Source of the DNA: JAGPCK01 sp964535575
GTDB lineage: Bacteria; Bacteroidota; Bacteroidia; UKL13-3
Assembly: GCA_964535575.1 (NCBI GenBank)
Contig: CAZHTC010000001.1
Coordinates: 496,001-560,000 of the forward strand
Length of the DNA stretch: 64,000 nucleotides
Direction: 5' to 3'
This document shows, one piece after another, positions 14,995 through 25,106 of the stretch; the stretch's first letter is position 1, and each line of letters starts with the position of its first letter. The position numbers were made by a program, and so were the translations under genes. The notes beneath the pieces were generated by a model. That model was not told the origin of the DNA. It saw only the letters and a list, made by a program, of their open reading frames with translations, and made no database searches.

Positions 14995-17900
14995 AGCATA
15001 ACCCGCTGAACAGAACTGAAATCGGATTTGATATCCCGTATCTTAAGAATGTACACACCCTTAGGCCAGTATCTACAGTCTAACCCGAAGCGATTGGAGG
15101 CTGCGGGTGTGCATGAACTCACCAGGTGACCCGTGATATCAAATACCATTATTTCGGGCTGCAAAAGTATTTTATCCGTTACTATGGTCGTTTCACCGGT
15201 AAAAGGATTTGGATACACCCTGACCGCATGCGATAAGATGTTTTTGATGCCCGAGGGCTGAATATCCTGCAACACACTTAGGGTTGTATTTGTCACAATC
15301 GGATAATTGAAATCAAAATAAATATAGGCCGTATTCTTTAGCTGAGTTCCCTGCTTTGGATTGGGCTTAGGCTCAATATAGTATTGAACAAACCCGTGAC
15401 TGGCCAATTCGTTTACATGACTATCGGGAAGCAAAATATTATTGAAGGTAAAATTCACTACTCCTTCATCCAATGTATAGCCATAAGCATGGCTGCTACG
15501 GATAACCTGAAAAGTTTCCAAATCAAGGTCTGCATCCAGGCTGTCTTTAATCACTACTTTGTAAGCAGTATCGGTACCCGTATTCTGGAAATAGATGGTG
15601 TAAGTAAATTGCTTTGTGCTGGTGGGAAGAGTACCGCTGGTAGCTATAGGTTCAACCGTTTTTTCATTCGGGTCGAAGGAGCCTCTCACAACAATCTCTA
15701 TGGTATCATAGTTGTTTTGCGGAAAGGAATCAGCAGGAAAACGATCGATATAACAGGTGAACATGAGTTTTGTATTTAACGCAACACTGGCAGGTACAAA
15801 AAAGCGAAGTGTTTTGAAAAACACACCAAAGGGTGTGAGTGAATCACATGCCATAATTAGTCTGTTTCCGAAAAGAGAATCTTTAGGCCCTAATGTAACC
15901 TGCGGTATAACTCGATTGTCGAAATCGAGTATTATTCTTCCCTGCTCAACACCAGAAGAAAAATTTTCAAGATGCATCCAAATGGAATTGGAAAACCCGG
16001 ATAGTGCCCTGTTGCCAGTTATATTTAAAATTAAATCACGCAAAGAATCTACCCTTACAGCAAAGTCATTTAAGGAGTCTATCATGAAAGAGCCATTAAA
16101 ATGAATGGTATGCCTGGCGGGAGCAATCTTGCAATAATTTGAATAATATCTTCCGAAAATATCATGTGCAGAAACTTCATAAGTTCCCGTATCGGTGTAA
16201 AAGAAGTATTTACTATCTTGGGAAGAAGTTTGAGATATAATTGAAGCTCCTTTTATTAATTGAATATTTACCCGTGACAATAATGGCTCCGCTGCTCCTT
16301 TTATTCCGTTTGAATCTAAATCTAAAAACACACAACCGGAAATCTGATTAATTCCGGTTACTCTCTGCATCCGGTAAAGTCCACTTCCAATAGCCGTGAG
16401 CAAATAATTCTTGCTGATGCCGATACCATAACCGCCTATTGGTTCGCGCCAATCAGAGTAAAACTCCGGATAATCAACTACCCAATTCGGGCTATCCGCA
16501 TTCATGGCAACAAGATTCGAGTAAGACCAGGATTTTACTTTACCTGATAAATAAATTATACCGCTATGCTCAACCATATCATTTATTCCTGTAGAATAAA
16601 ATCCGGTGTCAGTATCCGTTACATAAGGCAGATTTGTTTTAACCTTATATAAGGAATCAATCATTACCAAGTTAGTCTTTATAAAAGAGTCAGATGTTCT
16701 TGTGATTCCACACCCGACATAAACCTTTCTCCCAAAATGTTTGAAGGTTGTTCTCTTTTGATGGAAAGGATAATAAAAACCCCATGGGTAGTCAATAGAA
16801 TAATCATGAGGAAGGAGTGCTGTATCAAGTAATCCATTTGAACTTTTGAAAACGTGAATCCATCCTGGTCTGAATTGTCCATTTACTGAATCTGCGGTAA
16901 AATTATGCGCCACATAAATACGTTGCCATATAGAATCAGCAAATATTCCCGATTGTACGTTCGTATCTGGAAAAGCAGGATTCCACGAGGTTAGTGTTCC
17001 GTCTGAAAGCCGGATACAGGCAATTTTTCTCTTAATTCCTCCATAAGTACTTCCTCCAATAGCAAATAGAACCGAATCAGCTATCGAAATATCCAGTACA
17101 GGTTGTGAAGGATTAGGATTCCATGAAGTGGCCTGCCCTGTGGTAGTATCAATCTGGGCCAGGTATTTTCTGCTTACTCCTTTAACCGAGGTGAAATCCC
17201 CGCATACATACACGTAAGCCCCGCGTGGAATTACTTTGAAAACATTTCCGTTTAGCTGCGGGTTCCAACTGAGTACACGATATGTATTGGGGTCAAGGGC
17301 AATCAATCCTTTTGCTTTGGTTGCTGAAGCCATTAAAAAATCTCCAACCAAAGTTGTTCCTTTACTATCTGATTTAAGATCATAAATGACCCCGCATGGT
17401 GTAATCCCTGCAAGCAAATCAACCCCTGACCCTAACCCTTTAAGCATCGTTACCTGATGTCCAAATTCGTCAGTTGTACGCAGGTAAATGGTTGTATCTT
17501 TTATGGTGCGAACAGACAGACCGGAGGAGAGGTTTAAATAATCACTCCCAACAAGTTTTGTGTTGATGTTAACCTGATAAAAATTGTGTCTTGTATAGCC
17601 TTGTATGGAATCAAAATATCCCCACACATATAGGCTGTCGTTCCAAACATATATTCCCTGAACAGTACCCTTATGAACTTTAGGAAATAAAGTGTCAACA
17701 GTTAAAGTAACACTAGTATCCACTGCATAGATGACAACAGCATTGTTCTTGGCTCCCCACATATAAGCTTTTCCTTTGTACACATCAAGTCCATTCATAT
17801 TGGAATTAATTGCCGTAGTTGGCGATACCCATGGATTTACCGAAAGTGTGGCTGTATCAATTTTCACATAGTGTTTTCTTGTTAATCCATTAGCGGTGTT

Positions 17901-18461
17901 AAAATCCCCGAGAACATAAATACTGTTAGCCTCTCCGGAAATTTTATAAGTACCTTTGGAAGTAACTATTCCTGAAAGGACAACGGATGGACCAATTTGC
18001 GCTCCCGTAAATTTATCGTAAGCTAGTAGTACGGAATCTTTGTATAGAAATAATTTTGATCCATATAACGCAAAAGTATAAAATTGACTAAACAGTTTCG
18101 GTACCCAGGAATAAACAAAATTGCCGTTCCTGTCCATACAAAACACTCCGTTTCGTAGAACACCCAAACTGTCGGAGTACAATCCGGCTACAAAAAATTT
18201 ATTAGTAGCAGAATCATAAAGGGCATCGAAAATGTGGTAAATTTTTACCTTCACCCCAACACGTAATAAACCGGAAGAATCAAAAACAGCTACCTTTGAA
18301 TTTTGATAGCCAACCATAGAAAAACTACCTCCCAGGTAAAGTTTATCCCCGTAAGGTACAACCTGATCAATATGCCCGTTAGTTCTAATTATTGCAGTAT
18401 CAATCTGTGCCGATGAGCCCAGAGTTAGGAAAACAAATAAAACAGCTAAAAAACTTCTCAT
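14988..18461 (-). CDS. Large secreted T9SS type A protein with beta-propeller-like repeats
   Basis: The 1157-residue protein has a signal peptide ending near SSAQ (residue 19), then roughly 600 residues of repeated strands with patterns like GGSFSMVGYQNSKVAVFDSSG and ITPWNPQL-type WNP turns, resembling propeller (delta-60/PQQ-like) blades. Then comes an SdrD-B-like segment (GCVFLDLDSNGIKGAAEP), a conserved-repeat domain typical of T9SS cargo (FDPNEKTVEP ... YTIYFQNTGTDTAYKVVIKDSL) and a type A sorting domain at the end (VRVYPNPFTGETTI ... WPKGVYILKI). It should be displayed on or released from the surface. Function unknown; adhesion or binding is likelier than catalysis. Transcription probably starts near 18480. 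Confidence 0.82.
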   Translation of the reverse strand: MRSFLAVLFVFLTLGSSAQIDTAIIRTNGHIDQVVPYGDKLYLGGSFSMVGYQNSKVAVFDSSGLLRVGVKVKIYHIFDALYDSATNKFFVAGLYSDSLGVLRNGVFCMDRNGNFVYSWVPKLFSQFYTFALYGSKLFLYKDSVLLAYDKFTGAQIGPSVVLSGIVTSKGTYKISGEANSIYVLGDFNTANGLTRKHYVKIDTATLSVNPWVSPTTAINSNMNGLDVYKGKAYMWGAKNNAVVIYAVDTSVTLTVDTLFPKVHKGTVQGIYVWNDSLYVWGYFDSIQGYTRHNFYQVNINTKLVGSDYLNLSSGLSVRTIKDTTIYLRTTDEFGHQVTMLKGLGSGVDLLAGITPCGVIYDLKSDSKGTTLVGDFLMASATKAKGLIALDPNTYRVLSWNPQLNGNVFKVIPRGAYVYVCGDFTSVKGVSRKYLAQIDTTTGQATSWNPNPSQPVLDISIADSVLFAIGGSTYGGIKRKIACIRLSDGTLTSWNPAFPDTNVQSGIFADSIWQRIYVAHNFTADSVNGQFRPGWIHVFKSSNGLLDTALLPHDYSIDYPWGFYYPFHQKRTTFKHFGRKVYVGCGITRTSDSFIKTNLVMIDSLYKVKTNLPYVTDTDTGFYSTGINDMVEHSGIIYLSGKVKSWSYSNLVAMNADSPNWVVDYPEFYSDWREPIGGYGIGISKNYLLTAIGSGLYRMQRVTGINQISGCVFLDLDSNGIKGAAEPLLSRVNIQLIKGASIISQTSSQDSKYFFYTDTGTYEVSAHDIFGRYYSNYCKIAPARHTIHFNGSFMIDSLNDFAVRVDSLRDLILNITGNRALSGFSNSIWMHLENFSSGVEQGRIILDFDNRVIPQVTLGPKDSLFGNRLIMACDSLTPFGVFFKTLRFFVPASVALNTKLMFTCYIDRFPADSFPQNNYDTIEIVVRGSFDPNEKTVEPIATSGTLPTSTKQFTYTIYFQNTGTDTAYKVVIKDSLDADLDLETFQVIRSSHAYGYTLDEGVVNFTFNNILLPDSHVNELASHGFVQYYIEPKPNPKQGTQLKNTAYIYFDFNYPIVTNTTLSVLQDIQPSGIKNILSHAVRVYPNPFTGETTIVTDKILLQPEIMVFDITGHLVSSCTPAASNRFGLDCRYWPKGVYILKIRDIKSDFSSVQRVMLR

Positions 18462-18512
18462 GTAGCAAAGTTATTGTTTATAAAAGATATAAAAAGCCTT
18501 AAAATGGTTGCT

Positions 18513-20306
18513 TCACTTCACCGTTTCTTTGATCACAAACCCCTCATCCATGGTTTGACCGCGGTACTGCAATCCCTCATAAAAAATACAGGTGCAGGGC
18601 AACTCGCTGTCCCAGCATTTTTGAGGATAAGCCGCTACCCTCACCACACCTCCGGGTATTTGTTTATCGGTTAACACCGGTTGCGTATAGGGCAATGGTG
18701 CAACAAAAGTTTGTGTTACCAATTGTGGCGGATAAAACGATGTAAAATAGGTGTAGTTTCCAGCCAGTAATACGGGCACTACCAACAGTAAAATTACTTT
18801 TACTGCCTGTTGCATTCCTGCCTGCTGTTTCCACATATACCAGCCCAGGGTTAAATTTACTCCTATAAACGGCAAAATAACTCCGTGCGAAAAACGCAGG
18901 TCGGGGGCAGTGACAAACCAAAACAATAACCCCGAAACAATCACTCCGTACACACTCAGCGGTAAGGCATAAGAAGAAGAAACAGCACGTATTTGTTTTT
19001 TGCGCAGCAGGCAGGTTACTGTCAAAAATACTCCGGTGAGCAACGTAAATAAAACCAACGCCAGATTAACCACATTCAATCGCTGAAACCAGATGGGCAA
19101 CCACTCGCGCAGGGGCATATGAGTAACCTTTTCAATATCTACATAGGCTCCGGTTTTCATTCCGGTAAGTTTTGTTTTCCAGTTTTCGAGCAGGGCAATG
19201 GGCGAGTTTGTTCCGTTGGTTTTAAAATCAATAAACGGTGCCCGCGCCCAACCGGTAATTTCTACATGTACCCGGTCGGTTACCTTATCGGGCACGGTCC
19301 ATTCGGTGTGGGGAAAAGCAGTAACCTTTACCGGAAAAACCCAATACCCGCTTTGCACAAAAGAAGAACCCGCCCAGGTAACTAATACTAATAGAAAACC
19401 CGACACTGTTGCCAGAGGTAAGAAAACTTTTTTCCGCTGTAACAAACCAAAAAACCAAACGGCCGCAGAAAGCAATAACATGGGCAATGCCGACAGTTTA
19501 ATTGTTACCATAAAAACAGGAAGCCACACCACAAGCCAGCCATCGGTAGTGCGGGCCAGTATGCGGTAATGCTCCATCACATACAGCAATAGGTAAATGG
19601 TGAGCAGGGTAACGGGAATATCGGGGGTGGGAGAACTTACCGCCTTGCCCAGCAGCATGGCAGGTAAATATACCAGCACCACTAACCGGAATACATTCCA
19701 TTTGGATGAACCTGTGGTGAGCGCATGCAACCAATCGAAAAGAAACAGCATTACCAGCAACAGATTTAACACATACATGGATGGCACTCCAATAAACCTG
19801 AACGAAAACAACGCCTGCAGCAAAAACCATTGCGAATTAAATGAAATCTGCTCGATAAGATTGCCCAGCCCGGGCACTACTTTATACGTTTCAATCCATT
19901 GAATAGCCTGCAGGTGATAGGCTCCGGTATCAAAGCCATTGTTGCGCGAAAGAAAATTATACAGAACGGTAATAAAACTTAACAGCCACCCCAATTTTGC
20001 CACAAGAGTAAATTGCTGCCATTTATTTTTTACCCCTGAAATAAACTCCAACCACTGATGCCGGTAAATGCGATAAATAAAAATACCTCCGGCACCAATA
20101 AGCAGAAACATAACCATAGAGACCGGAATAAAAAAATGCAGCACACGCACCGGAATACTTATAAGCATAAGGCCGGAAGATATGGTTAAAAACAAATTGC
20201 CGGATAAAGGAAGATGGTATTTTTTACCAATGAAAACGCTAAGCGCTACGCCATATAAACTGCTTATTACAAATACAAATAAAAGAAGAATGAAGGTGAG
20301 TAGCAT
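18513..20306 (-). CDS. Multi-pass membrane protein, GT-C-like
   Basis: The 597-residue protein has about 12 hydrophobic helices along most of its length and a soluble C-terminal tail. Near the N-terminal third, the loop NNGFDTGAYHLQAIQWIETY is the kind of acidic/aromatic periplasmic loop seen in GT-C glycosyltransferases using lipid-linked sugars; that reading is inference. I place the start at ATG 20306 rather than the GTG at 20333, because an exact TAnnTTTG box (20323-20330) overlaps the GTG and would direct transcription to begin after it. It follows the YfhO gene on the same strand, separated by a terminator. Confidence 0.7.
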   Translation of the reverse strand: MLLTFILLLFVFVISSLYGVALSVFIGKKYHLPLSGNLFLTISSGLMLISIPVRVLHFFIPVSMVMFLLIGAGGIFIYRIYRHQWLEFISGVKNKWQQFTLVAKLGWLLSFITVLYNFLSRNNGFDTGAYHLQAIQWIETYKVVPGLGNLIEQISFNSQWFLLQALFSFRFIGVPSMYVLNLLLVMLFLFDWLHALTTGSSKWNVFRLVVLVYLPAMLLGKAVSSPTPDIPVTLLTIYLLLYVMEHYRILARTTDGWLVVWLPVFMVTIKLSALPMLLLSAAVWFFGLLQRKKVFLPLATVSGFLLVLVTWAGSSFVQSGYWVFPVKVTAFPHTEWTVPDKVTDRVHVEITGWARAPFIDFKTNGTNSPIALLENWKTKLTGMKTGAYVDIEKVTHMPLREWLPIWFQRLNVVNLALVLFTLLTGVFLTVTCLLRKKQIRAVSSSYALPLSVYGVIVSGLLFWFVTAPDLRFSHGVILPFIGVNLTLGWYMWKQQAGMQQAVKVILLLVVPVLLAGNYTYFTSFYPPQLVTQTFVAPLPYTQPVLTDKQIPGGVVRVAAYPQKCWDSELPCTCIFYEGLQYRGQTMDEGFVIKETVK

Positions 20307-20322
20307 GCGGCTTACTGTTTTA

Positions 20323-20330
20323 CAAATATA
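20323..20330 (-). promoter_or_regulatory. TAnnTTTG promoter element that decides the start of the GT-C-like gene
   Basis: On the minus strand TATATTTG is an exact -7 box, 16 bases before the ATG at 20306 and inside the longer reading frame from 20333. It argues for the shorter protein. Confidence 0.5.
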
Positions 20331-20347
20331 CACTGCTTACCAAATCA

Positions 20348-20377
20348 AAAAAGGGCTGAATTGCTTCAGCCCTTTTT
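20348..20377. terminator. Terminator after the YfhO gene
   Basis: AAAAAGGGCTGAA and TTCAGCCCTTTTT form a perfect 13-bp stem with the loop TTGC. It lies 24 bases beyond the stop of the minus-strand YfhO gene and can work in both directions. Confidence 0.85.
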
Positions 20378-20400
20378 ATTTTAATTCTTTAAGGTAGTAG

Positions 20401-22839
20401 TTAAGCCTGTTCTTTCTTTCTGCGGAAGAAAGTAAATCCCACAATTACCAATGAGCCTAAATACAACGTGGTGGTAAAGGCCAGTGATATTTTTTCGCCT
20501 TTGGCATAAGTAGCGGGTTCAAATTTAAACTCAATGGTATGCTCACCTGCCGGTACACGCATGGCACGAAGCACATAGTTGGCGCGGATATGCGGCACGG
20601 GTTTGCCATCAACATAGGCATTCCATCCGTTTTCAAAATACACCTCCGAGAAAATGGCCAACTGCTCACTTCCGGTTTGTGATTTGTAAGTAAGAAAATC
20701 GGGTTTGTAATCAATGAGCTTTATCTGGGCCGATGGATCAACCTGTGGCTGGAATCCGTTCAGATAAGCTGAGTACATCTTATCAATAAACGCTACTGTT
20801 TTAGGATCGAAATTAGTGAGAGCCGCCATTTCTTCATCGGGTCCCGGAACAATTTTGTATTGCGGAATAAACCATGCATTACCGCAGGCATTTGGATTGA
20901 TGGAAGGCATAGGGCCGCGCACACTGTCGTTCACAATAAAATATTTGGTGTTGAGCATATCCAGCACGTGCATGTTCTGGTTGCCAATCTGCCGCTCAAT
21001 TAAATCCTGATACCTGCGCACTTTGGCTGCACTGTAACCGCCAATTGATTTATGGTAATACGAAGTGGTGGCATCGTTAAACGGACTCACCGTGGTGTTA
21101 AACACGCGGTAGTTAAGAGAAGTATCCTGCAAAATCATTCGATCGGCTTCCGTCATCGGAATATCTTTTTCCTTGCTCTTCTTTGCTTCAAAATCTTTAT
21201 TGTTTAAATAACGCCTGTCAACCATCCACAGGTCAACCACCACCAAAAAGGCAAGCAGCAAAGCAAACTGTTCGAGTTTGAGTTTTTGTTTTACAAAATA
21301 CCAGATAGCCGTAAAAGCCGCTGCTACAAAAAACAAAGAACGTAATGCATCGGTGCGCATAATGCTCTGCCTGTCGTCATGCAGGGATTCAAGCAACCAC
21401 TCGGGCAATTGCTTATCCACCGGACCCGAGAAATCATAAATAATTCCACCTCCGATGATGAGCAATACCAGTAATCCGCCTGTAACTGCAGCTGCATAAA
21501 GTAATCCTTTTTTTAGCTGCTCCATATTGGCTTTTTCGCGGGTAAACTCGCGCAGGGCAAGTACTCCAAGCACCGGAAAACACATTTGCGCCAGTACCAG
21601 AATAAAAGTTACCGCACGAAACTTGTTGTAATAGGGAACGTAATCAAAAAAGAAATCGGTGAGCAGCGGAAAATATTTTCCATACGAAAGCAGAATAGCA
21701 AATACCGACCCTCCCACCAGCCACCATTTTTCGGGGCCTTTCACTACAAACAATCCGAGTACAAACAGAAAACATACAATGGCGCCAAAATAAGTAGGAC
21801 CTGCCGTAAAACGCAATTCGCCCCAGTACAACGGAGCTGTTTTAGTAAATCCTTTAATTTGATCCTCGGGAATATTATTATCCTTTAATGTTTTCCAGGT
21901 ATGCGATTTTTTGCCAAGCTCTCCGCTGGATGCACCACCAAACATATCGGGCACCAAAATGGTAAGCGGCTCGGTAATGGTATAGCTGTATTCAAGCGCA
22001 TAATCTTTATCCAGTCCGGTGGTTTTATTGGCATCTTCTTCCTTGTTCTGGCCTTTGAGCACCGAGGGCGAGCGCTGACTGTCTTTTTGGTATTCGCTGC
22101 CTATCAAAATTCCGGTAGTTCCCGTTCCGAGTCCGATGCCGGCACCCACAGCCGCAAACAATCCGCATATAATAAATTCTTTGATGCGTTTTTCCTTTAC
22201 ATATTGCACCCCATAGGCAACTACCCACACCAAGGCGAGCAAAAAAGCATAGTAGGTAATTTGTAAGTGACCCGCATTTAATTCAAGCGCACAGGCAATG
22301 CCCGTAAGCGCGGCCCCCAGCCATTTGTTGCAACGAAAAGTGAGGTTAAGTCCGGCAAATATGAGGGGCAAATACGCAATGGCCCATCCTTTAGTGAGGT
22401 GGCCCGCATCGAGGTTAATAAAATTATAACTGGAGAACGCATACGCCACCGCTCCGATAATAGACAACCAGGGCGATACCCCGAACGTAAGCATAAGGAT
22501 ATAAAAACACACCATGAGCAGAAAAATGGTTTCCATAGGGCTGGGCAACCATAACTTCATCATGGCATCCAGGTAAGGGGTAATATTGGCTTTGCTTTCC
22601 AAGCCACCATAAGTGTATGTAGGCATACCGCCAAACATGGTATTGCTCCACAAAGGCGCATGACCCGATTTGGCTTTAAACTCTTTTACCTCCTGGTAGG
22701 CGCCTTTCCACATCATCACATCGTGTTGCTTGGCCACCTTACCCGATAATACGGGGGTAAAATACATGGCGGTAAGCAATAAAAACAAACCCAATGCAAG
22801 CAGGTGCATGTAAAGGGGTTTTATTTTGGGTGTACTCAT
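20401..22839 (-). CDS. YfhO-family membrane protein
   Basis: The 812-residue protein is a YfhO-type (bacterial membrane protein YfhO, PF09586) multi-pass protein. It has an N-terminal helix followed by the family segment PLWSNTMFGGMPTY, about a dozen membrane helices, and a C-terminal extracytoplasmic beta domain (YFENGWNAYVDGKPVPHIRANYVLRAMRVPAG, a phrase highly typical of the family), closed by a last membrane helix and basic tail. In Firmicutes YfhO glycosylates lipoteichoic acid using a lipid-linked sugar; in Bacteroidetes its target is unknown. It lies 47 bases downstream of pth, with a hairpin in between. Confidence 0.88.
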   Translation of the reverse strand: MSTPKIKPLYMHLLALGLFLLLTAMYFTPVLSGKVAKQHDVMMWKGAYQEVKEFKAKSGHAPLWSNTMFGGMPTYTYGGLESKANITPYLDAMMKLWLPSPMETIFLLMVCFYILMLTFGVSPWLSIIGAVAYAFSSYNFINLDAGHLTKGWAIAYLPLIFAGLNLTFRCNKWLGAALTGIACALELNAGHLQITYYAFLLALVWVVAYGVQYVKEKRIKEFIICGLFAAVGAGIGLGTGTTGILIGSEYQKDSQRSPSVLKGQNKEEDANKTTGLDKDYALEYSYTITEPLTILVPDMFGGASSGELGKKSHTWKTLKDNNIPEDQIKGFTKTAPLYWGELRFTAGPTYFGAIVCFLFVLGLFVVKGPEKWWLVGGSVFAILLSYGKYFPLLTDFFFDYVPYYNKFRAVTFILVLAQMCFPVLGVLALREFTREKANMEQLKKGLLYAAAVTGGLLVLLIIGGGIIYDFSGPVDKQLPEWLLESLHDDRQSIMRTDALRSLFFVAAAFTAIWYFVKQKLKLEQFALLLAFLVVVDLWMVDRRYLNNKDFEAKKSKEKDIPMTEADRMILQDTSLNYRVFNTTVSPFNDATTSYYHKSIGGYSAAKVRRYQDLIERQIGNQNMHVLDMLNTKYFIVNDSVRGPMPSINPNACGNAWFIPQYKIVPGPDEEMAALTNFDPKTVAFIDKMYSAYLNGFQPQVDPSAQIKLIDYKPDFLTYKSQTGSEQLAIFSEVYFENGWNAYVDGKPVPHIRANYVLRAMRVPAGEHTIEFKFEPATYAKGEKISLAFTTTLYLGSLVIVGFTFFRRKKEQA

Positions 22840-22868
22840 ATCAAAAAAGATTTGGTTCGAATATAGGA

Positions 22869-22908
22869 AATGAATCAGAAACCTTATTAACGGTTAAACT
22901 GATTCATT
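22869..22908 (-). terminator. Long hairpin overlapping the pth stop
   Basis: AATGAATCAG and CTGATTCATT form a perfect 10-bp outer stem, with AACC/GGTT inside it, across the last codons of pth. No T run follows on the minus strand, so this may be an RNA-processing or partial-termination site between pth and the YfhO gene rather than a full terminator. Confidence 0.4.
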
Positions 22909-23447
22909 GTTATTTGAATACCGGCTAATACAAAACTTTCAGCCGCTTTTGCTGCGGTTTCAATTTGTTTTTTCACGGTTTCTTCTTCTTCGGGAGCCCA
23001 TTTTCCCAATACAAAATCAACCTGTCCACCTTTTGGAAAGTGGTTGCCAATACCAAACCGTAGGCGCGGATATTGATCGCCTTCCAGGTGCAGGCTGATG
23101 CTTTTAAATCCATTGTGCCCGGCATCGCTGCCCGATGGGCGCAGGCGTAGTTTGCCAAGCGGCAGAGCCAGGTCATCGGCAATCACCAATAAATGTTCTT
23201 TTGGAATACTTAGCTTCTGCATCCAGTACTGAATGGCTTTTCCGCTAAGGTTCATAAATGTGGTGGGCTTTATAAGCCAAACCGACTTACCCCTGAGCCT
23301 GAATTCGGCTACAAAAGCAAGTCGGTCTGATTTAAATGTTGCTTCATGAGAAGCAGCTAAAAAATCTGTTACTTCAAAACCAATATTGTGACGGGTGTGT
23401 GTGTATTCGTCACCAATATTACCAAGTCCTGCAATGAGGTACTTCAC
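22887..23447 (-). CDS. pth: Peptidyl-tRNA hydrolase
   Basis: The 186-residue enzyme frees tRNA from prematurely released peptidyl-tRNA. Key residues are visible: Asn10 in GLGNIG, catalytic His20 in TRHNIGF, the TFMNLSGK segment, and DDLALPLGKLRLRPSGSDAGHNG with the Asp that pairs with His. Length is normal for the family. It is the last housekeeping gene of the series tRNA-Gln, prs, L25, pth on the minus strand; the prs-L25-pth order is conserved widely in bacteria. Confidence 0.95.
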   Translation of the reverse strand: MKYLIAGLGNIGDEYTHTRHNIGFEVTDFLAASHEATFKSDRLAFVAEFRLRGKSVWLIKPTTFMNLSGKAIQYWMQKLSIPKEHLLVIADDLALPLGKLRLRPSGSDAGHNGFKSISLHLEGDQYPRLRFGIGNHFPKGGQVDFVLGKWAPEEEETVKKQIETAAKAAESFVLAGIQITMNQFNR

Positions 23448-23470
23448 TCAGGTTTTGCAGTTGTAAAAAA

Positions 23471-24079
23471 TTACTTGGCGGCCGGTTTGGCAGCAGCTGG
23501 TGCAGCACCGGCAGCAGGAGCCTCGGCTTCTTTAGAAGCGCGGGTTACTGATACGTTTACTACAGGATTAGAAGCTGCATCCAGAATTTGATATCCTTCG
23601 GTTTTGATATCACCTACGCGAATGGATTTTCCAATCTCGAGGGTGTCAATACTGATGTCAACAAAGTCGGGCAGTTGTTTTGGTAAAGCTTTTACGCGAA
23701 GTTTTTTCAAACGCACCTGTAATTTACCACCCTGACGAACGCCCGGAGATGTTCCGTTAAGGCGAACAGGAATGTTCATGGTAATAGGTTTGTCATCGAA
23801 TACCTGCAAAAAGTCGGCATGGGTAATGGTGTCATTAACCGCATGGAATTGCATGTCCTGCAAGCTGGCGCGGTACTGAGTACCGTCAATGTCTAACTTT
23901 ACAAGATACGTGTTGGGTGTGTACACGAGTTCTTTGAAATCGGAGGCGTAAACAGAAAAATGAACATTTTCTTTTCCGCCATAGAGAACACAAGGAACTT
24001 TACCCTGCAGACGCAACTCGCGTGAATCTGCTTTTCCTAGATTCGCTCTCACGTTTCCGAAAATAGCTACTGATTTCAT
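23471..24079 (-). CDS. rplY: 50S ribosomal protein L25 / general stress protein Ctc
   Basis: The 202-residue protein is the long Ctc (TL5) form: an N-terminal 5S rRNA-binding L25 domain (residues 1-92, with GKVPCVLYGGKENVHFSV) and a C-terminal beta domain (93-180, with KLQVRLKKLRVKALPKQLPDFVDI). The end is a low-complexity Ala/Pro/Lys tail. It lies 38 bases after prs and 23 before pth, consistent with one operon. Confidence 0.93.
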   Translation of the reverse strand: MKSVAIFGNVRANLGKADSRELRLQGKVPCVLYGGKENVHFSVYASDFKELVYTPNTYLVKLDIDGTQYRASLQDMQFHAVNDTITHADFLQVFDDKPITMNIPVRLNGTSPGVRQGGKLQVRLKKLRVKALPKQLPDFVDISIDTLEIGKSIRVGDIKTEGYQILDAASNPVVNVSVTRASKEAEAPAAGAAPAAAKPAAK

Positions 24080-24118
24080 GGTGTGTGTGTTTATTTATTT
24101 AATTTATTTAGAAAATTA

Positions 24119-25081
24119 TTATTTGGACGGAGCAGCCTCCGATATGCTGAACAGCGAACTGATGGATCCGTGTTCGTGAATATTTTTAATTGCTGCGGCA
24201 AAAAGGTGAGCGCTGCTAAGCACTTTTATTTTATCGCTTTTCCCTTTCAGCGGAATGGTATCTGTAACTATCAGTTCGTCCAGTACCGAGTTGCTGATAG
24301 TTTCATATGCCTTGCCCGATAAAACCGGATGGGTACACACGGCACGTACGCTGCGGGCACCTTTTTCCATTAACATTCCTGCCGATTTTGCGAGCGTATT
24401 GCCGGTATCTACCATATCATCTACAATTACAATATCGGCATCTTTCACTTCACCTATTACGGTCATAGAAGCAATTTCGTTCGCCCGTTTTCTTTCTTTG
24501 TCGCAAATAACCATATCGGCATTTAATGCTTTGGCATAATACCGGGCACGGCTGGTTCCACCCATATCAGGAGCGGCAATGGTTAAATTAGGCAGTTTTA
24601 AATCTTTTATATAAGGCAGAAAAATAGAAGTCGCGTCTAAGTGGTCAACCGGAATATTAAAAAATCCCTGAATCTGCGGGGCATGTAAATCCATGGTCAT
24701 TACCCGGCTGGCTCCTACTGCGGTGAGCACATCGGCTACCATTTTTGAAGCTATGGAAACACGGGGCTTGTCTTTACGATCCTGACGAGCCAACCCGAAA
24801 TAGGGAATAACCGCAGTAATGTAGTGAGCCGATGCTCTTTTAGCTGCATCAATGGCCATAAGCATTTCCATCAGGTTGTCGGCCGAAGGAAAAGTAGATT
24901 GGATAATAAAAATATCACAACCCCTTACCGATTCGTTAAAACTTGACTGAAACTCTCCGTCACTGAATTGGGAGAAGGTTAAATCACCAAGTGGCTTGCC
25001 GTACGCTTCCGCGATTTTCTCCGACAAATACCTCGATTTGGTGCAGGAAAATAATTTAATTTGATTGAGTACGGCTGGCAC
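24119..25081 (-). CDS. prs: Ribose-phosphate pyrophosphokinase (PRPP synthetase)
   Basis: The enzyme transfers pyrophosphate from ATP to ribose-5-phosphate to make PRPP for nucleotide, His and Trp synthesis. The 320-residue protein has FSDGEFQSSFNESVRGCD, the flexible-loop motif YFGLARQDRKDKPR, the metal-binding DLHAPQIQGFFNIPVDHL and the PRPP motif VIVDDMVDTGNTL. The gene follows tRNA-Gln on the same strand by 25 bases and shares its promoter at 25192-25223, if the tRNA is processed from a longer transcript. Confidence 0.96.
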   Translation of the reverse strand: MPAVLNQIKLFSCTKSRYLSEKIAEAYGKPLGDLTFSQFSDGEFQSSFNESVRGCDIFIIQSTFPSADNLMEMLMAIDAAKRASAHYITAVIPYFGLARQDRKDKPRVSIASKMVADVLTAVGASRVMTMDLHAPQIQGFFNIPVDHLDATSIFLPYIKDLKLPNLTIAAPDMGGTSRARYYAKALNADMVICDKERKRANEIASMTVIGEVKDADIVIVDDMVDTGNTLAKSAGMLMEKGARSVRAVCTHPVLSGKAYETISNSVLDELIVTDTIPLKGKSDKIKVLSSAHLFAAAIKNIHEHGSISSLFSISEAAPSK

Positions 25082-25106
25082 GTTATTATTGATTTACAGG
25101 GTAATT

